64,000 nucleotides of DNA from Sinomonas sp. ASV322 (GTDB lineage Bacteria > Actinomycetota > Actinomycetes > Actinomycetales > Micrococcaceae), in the NCBI RefSeq assembly GCF_030908245.1, contig NZ_JAVFJJ010000003.1:186001-250000 (forward strand). Reading direction: 5' to 3'. Positions 61,369 to 64,000 of the stretch are shown here, piece after piece (the stretch's first letter is position 1; each line of letters opens with the position of its first letter). Both the position numbers and the translations under genes were made by a program. Below the pieces are notes generated by a model. The model was given only the letters and a program-made list of their open reading frames with translations, made no database searches and was not told the origin of the DNA.

Positions 61369-62379
61369 GTGCTTATTGCACAGCGCCCCACACTGTCTGA
61401 AGAAGTGGTGTCCGACAACCGCAGCCGATTCGTGATCGAGCCGCTCGAGCCCGGCTTCGGCTACACGCTCGGCAACTCGCTGCGTCGTACTCTGCTCTCC
61501 TCTATCCCGGGTGCCTCGGTCACGAGCGTCCGGATTGACGGTGTGCTGCACGAATTCACCACGGTTCCCGGGGTCAAGGAAGATGTCACCGAGATCATCC
61601 TGAACCTCAAGAGCCTGTCCATCTCCTCGGACCAGGACGAGCCGGTCGTCGCCTACCTGCGCAAGCAGGGCCCGGGCGTCGTCACGGCTGCGGACATCGC
61701 TCCGCCGGCCGGCGTGGAGATCCACAACCCGGATCTCCACATCGCGACGCTCAACTCCAAGGGCAAGTTCGAGCTCGAGCTCACGATCGAGCGCGGCCGC
61801 GGTTACGTCTCCGCGGCGCAGAACAAGTCCGCGGACGCCGAGATCGGCCGCATTCCGGTCGACTCGATCTACTCGCCGGTGCTGAAGGTCACCTTCCGCG
61901 TCGAGGCGACCCGCGTTGAGCAGCGCACCGACTTCGACCGCCTGATCGTGGACGTCGAGACGAAGCCGGCCATCAAGCCGCGCGACGCCGTCGCCTCCGC
62001 CGGCACGACGCTCGTTGAGCTCTTCGGCCTCGCCCGCGAGCTCAACACGGCGGCTGAAGGCATCGAGATCGGCCCCTCGCCGACGGATGCTGCCCTGGCG
62101 GCGGACATGGCTCTGCCGATCGAGGACCTGGACCTCACCGTGCGCTCGTACAACTGCCTCAAGCGCGAGGGCATCCACACCGTGGGTGAGCTCGTGGCGC
62201 GCTCCGAGGCTGACCTGATGGACATCCGGAACTTCGGTGCCAAGTCCATCGACGAGGTCAAGGCCAAGCTCACCGAGCTGGGCCTCTCGCTCAAGGACTC
62301 GCCTCCCGGATTCGACCTCGCCGCGCGCGCTGCCGCGATCGACGAGGACGAGGCCCCGTTCGGCGACGACGACCTCTAA
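61369..62379 (+). CDS. rpoA: RNA polymerase alpha subunit
   Basis: 336 aa from GTG 61369 with AAAGGAAAC upstream. N-terminal dimerisation domain with [20 protein letters not shown] and [21 protein letters not shown]-terminal DNA-binding domain with [20 protein letters not shown] and [20 protein letters not shown]. Acidic tail. Completes the polymerase subunits found in this window with rpoB and rpoC. Confidence 0.99.
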   Translation: MLIAQRPTLSEEVVSDNRSRFVIEPLEPGFGYTLGNSLRRTLLSSIPGASVTSVRIDGVLHEFTTVPGVKEDVTEIILNLKSLSISSDQDEPVVAYLRKQGPGVVTAADIAPPAGVEIHNPDLHIATLNSKGKFELELTIERGRGYVSAAQNKSADAEIGRIPVDSIYSPVLKVTFRVEATRVEQRTDFDRLIVDVETKPAIKPRDAVASAGTTLVELFGLARELNTAAEGIEIGPSPTDAALAADMALPIEDLDLTVRSYNCLKREGIHTVGELVARSEADLMDIRNFGAKSIDEVKAKLTELGLSLKDSPPGFDLAARAAAIDEDEAPFGDDDL

Positions 62380-62443
62380 GCCACCACAGTATTGACCGCT
62401 GCCGGGCCTCCCCCGGCAGCGGCCCACCCGAGGAGAAACTACT

Positions 62444-63046
62444 ATGCCTGCACCCGCCAAGGGTCCGCGCCTGGGCGGCGGCCCGGCGCACGAGCGCCTC
62501 ATGCTCAACAACCTTGCCGCCGCACTGTTCGAGCACAAGCGCATCACCACCACGGTGACGAAGGCCAAGCGCCTCCGCCCCGTGGCCGAGCGCCTCATCA
62601 CGTTCGCGAAGCGTGGCGACCTCGCCTCGCGCCGCCGTGTCCAGGCCGCCATCTCGGCCCGTACCGCCACCAACAAGGGCATCGTGCACGAGCTCTTCAC
62701 CGAGATCGCGCCGCAGATGGCCAACCGCGAGGGCGGCTACACCCGCATCACCAAGATCGGCAACCGCAAGGGCGACAACGCCCCCATGGCCGTGATCGAG
62801 CTCGTGCTCGAGCCGGTTTCGCCGAAGCAGGCCGTCGTGGCCGAGGCGACGAAGGCCGCGGCGCGCGCCGCCGCCCCGACTGCCGAGCCGATCGTCGAGG
62901 CTGAGGTTGTTGCCGAGGAGGTCGTCGAGGAGACTGCCGCTGCCGAGGCTCCGGCCGAGGCCGAGGCTGAGGTCGAGGAGACGGCTGCTGCCGAGGCTGA
63001 GGCTCCCGCTGAGGAGACCGAGTCCAAGGACGACGACGCGAAGTAA
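62444..63046 (+). CDS. rplQ: 50S ribosomal protein L17
   Basis: 200 aa. Conserved part [40 protein letters not shown] and [20 protein letters not shown]. Residues after ~128 form an Ala/Glu/Val extension with repeated EETAAAEA-type units, giving a protein well above the ~125 aa of E. coli L17. Last gene of the alpha cluster. Confidence 0.97.
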   Translation: MPAPAKGPRLGGGPAHERLMLNNLAAALFEHKRITTTVTKAKRLRPVAERLITFAKRGDLASRRRVQAAISARTATNKGIVHELFTEIAPQMANREGGYTRITKIGNRKGDNAPMAVIELVLEPVSPKQAVVAEATKAAARAAAPTAEPIVEAEVVAEEVVEETAAAEAPAEAEAEVEETAAAEAEAPAEETESKDDDAK

Positions 63047-63102
63047 GCCCCGCCGTCGAGCGCCACTCGACTGGGCCGGCTCACGAGACTGTGCCGACTC
63101 AC

Positions 63103-63108
63103 TAGACT
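63103..63108 (+). promoter_or_regulatory. Candidate -10 box for a leaderless truA transcript
   Basis: TAGACT ends eight bases before ATG 63116, so transcription could start on the A of the ATG. No clear -35. Confidence 0.4.
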
Positions 63109-63115
63109 GGGGCGC

Positions 63116-64000
63116 ATGACTGCAGCGAAGGCCCCCGTTCCGGAACCAGGGAACGGGGGCCTTTCCGCATCTGGCCACCCTTCGTCGCCGGGTGGGGCAG
63201 CGGGCGGCGGTCGGGTCCGCGTGCGTCTCGACATCGCGTACGACGGCGGCCCGTTCAGCGGGTGGGCCGTGCAGCCGGGTCTGCGCACGGTGCAGGGCTC
63301 GCTCGAGGAGGCTCTTGAGCTCATCCTCCGTCGCCCGGTACGTGTCGTCGTCGCGGGCCGCACCGATGCGGGCGTCCACGCGCGCGGCCAAGTGGTCCAT
63401 CTCGACCTCGGCGCCGACGAGTGGGAGTCGCTGCCGCGCCGCTCCGACGACGCGCCCGAGGAGGTCCTCGCGCGGCGCCTCCGCGGGGCGCTGAGCCGAG
63501 TCCTCGCCGAGGAGACGGGCGCGCTCGAGGTGCGTCGCGCCGTCGTCCCTCCCGAGGGGTTCGACGCGCGCTTTTCGGCGCTGTGGCGCCGCTACTCGTA
63601 CCGGATCGCCGACCGTGCCGAGCACTGGGACCCGACGCTCCGCGGGATCACGCTGTGGCACAAGGCGGCCCTCGACGTCGGCCGCATGAACGGCGCGGCC
63701 GCCCAGCTGCTGGGCCTCCGAGACTTCCTCGCGTTCTGCAAGCCGCGCGAAGGGTCCACGACGGTCCGCGAGCTTCAGGAATTCACGTTCGAGCGCAGCC
63801 ACGAGGGCGTGGTCGTGGCCCACGTGAAGGCCGACGCGTTCTGCCACAACATGGTGCGGGCCCTTGTCGGCTCGGCGCTGCGCGTCGGCGAAGGGCTCGA
63901 GCGGCCCGAATGGCTCCACGAGCGCATGCTTGCTCGGATCAGGGACGCCAAGACGCGTCTCGCGCCGGCCCATCCGCTCGTCCTCGAGGCGGTCGGCTAC
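63116..64000 (+). CDS. truA: tRNA pseudouridine(38-40) synthase TruA (5' part)
   Basis: 295 codons visible; runs off the window. Core motifs: VRLDIAYDGGPFSGWAVQPG, VVVAGRTDAGVHARGQVVHL with the catalytic Asp in RTDAGVHA, RRYSYRIADR and FCHNMVRALVGSALRVGEG. Converts U38-40 in tRNA anticodon arms. Start is uncertain: ATG 63116 gives a Pro/Gly-rich extension whose codons encode a strong hairpin, whereas GTG 63221 begins at the conserved core. ATG is listed because of the TAGACT box just upstream. Confidence 0.85.
   Translation, partial: MTAAKAPVPEPGNGGLSASGHPSSPGGAAGGGRVRVRLDIAYDGGPFSGWAVQPGLRTVQGSLEEALELILRRPVRVVVAGRTDAGVHARGQVVHLDLGADEWESLPRRSDDAPEEVLARRLRGALSRVLAEETGALEVRRAVVPPEGFDARFSALWRRYSYRIADRAEHWDPTLRGITLWHKAALDVGRMNGAAAQLLGLRDFLAFCKPREGSTTVRELQEFTFERSHEGVVVAHVKADAFCHNMVRALVGSALRVGEGLERPEWLHERMLARIRDAKTRLAPAHPLVLEAVGY
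63128..63163 (+). terminator. Terminator-like hairpin overlapping the truA start
   Basis: AAGGCCCCCGTTCC (63128-63141) pairs perfectly with GGAACGGGGGCCTT (63150-63163), 8-base loop, then TCC. It is nearly identical in design to the rplL terminator. It lies 82 bases after rplQ but inside codons 5-16 of truA if ATG 63116 is used. Confidence 0.75.

Overview
The window is a high-GC stretch of an actinobacterial chromosome. Gene content and order point to Micrococcales, most likely Micrococcaceae close to Arthrobacter or Sinomonas. Reasons: tRNA-Trp/secE/nusG/rplK/rplA followed later by rplJL and rpoBC; Ala/Glu-rich tails on several ribosomal proteins; a spc cluster with no rpsN between rplE and rpsH and an alpha cluster with no rpsD (the first was reported for Micrococcus luteus); frequent GTG/TTG starts; TAGACT-type -10 boxes. 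The genus is inference.

Layout. 1-4735: end of a CUT2 (ribose-type) ABC importer (binding protein, double ATPase, permease) translationally coupled to a small AtzG/GatC-like protein and an amidase. 4753-9120: an envelope-stress cluster with three PspC-domain proteins, one fused to a NarL-type histidine kinase that is paired with a LuxR-type regulator. 9165-11284: diacylglycerol-kinase-like protein and a PLP aminotransferase. 11427-18250: tRNA-Trp, secE, nusG, rplK, rplA, a GNAT enzyme plus a membrane protein, then an L10 leader and rplJL. 18282-19983: YbaK-type deacylase and thiolase. 20210-33236: rpoB, rpoC, an 875-bp gap holding two facing arrays of 32-bp repeats, rpsL, rpsG, fusA, tuf. 33235-39121: a 1403-aa membrane protein behind a promoter with an overlapping dyad, a 41-aa membrane peptide and a GH1 glucosidase. 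39552-51672: S10 and spc clusters through secY and adk. 51772-59698: map, then accessory genes (quinone-oxidoreductase-like protein, a small basic protein, a UgpBEA-like importer, P1-family peptidase, AbiEi/DUF559 protein). 59841-64000: infA, rpmJ, rpsM, rpsK, rpoA, rplQ and the start of truA.

Most of the window is core translation, transcription and secretion machinery in long co-directional operons with frequent ATGA, GTGA or TAATG coupling. Accessory genes sit between these blocks.

The most unusual signals are non-coding: the inverted pair of 32-bp repeat arrays between rpoC and rpsL; a family of intergenic hairpins sharing the arm CGCCGTCGTC / GACGACGGCG at about nine sites; stacked dyads in the ugp/peptidase divergent region; a terminator-like hairpin inside the apparent start of truA; and a 27-bp triplication upstream of infA. 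Nothing here is a clear mobile element, prophage or CRISPR array.
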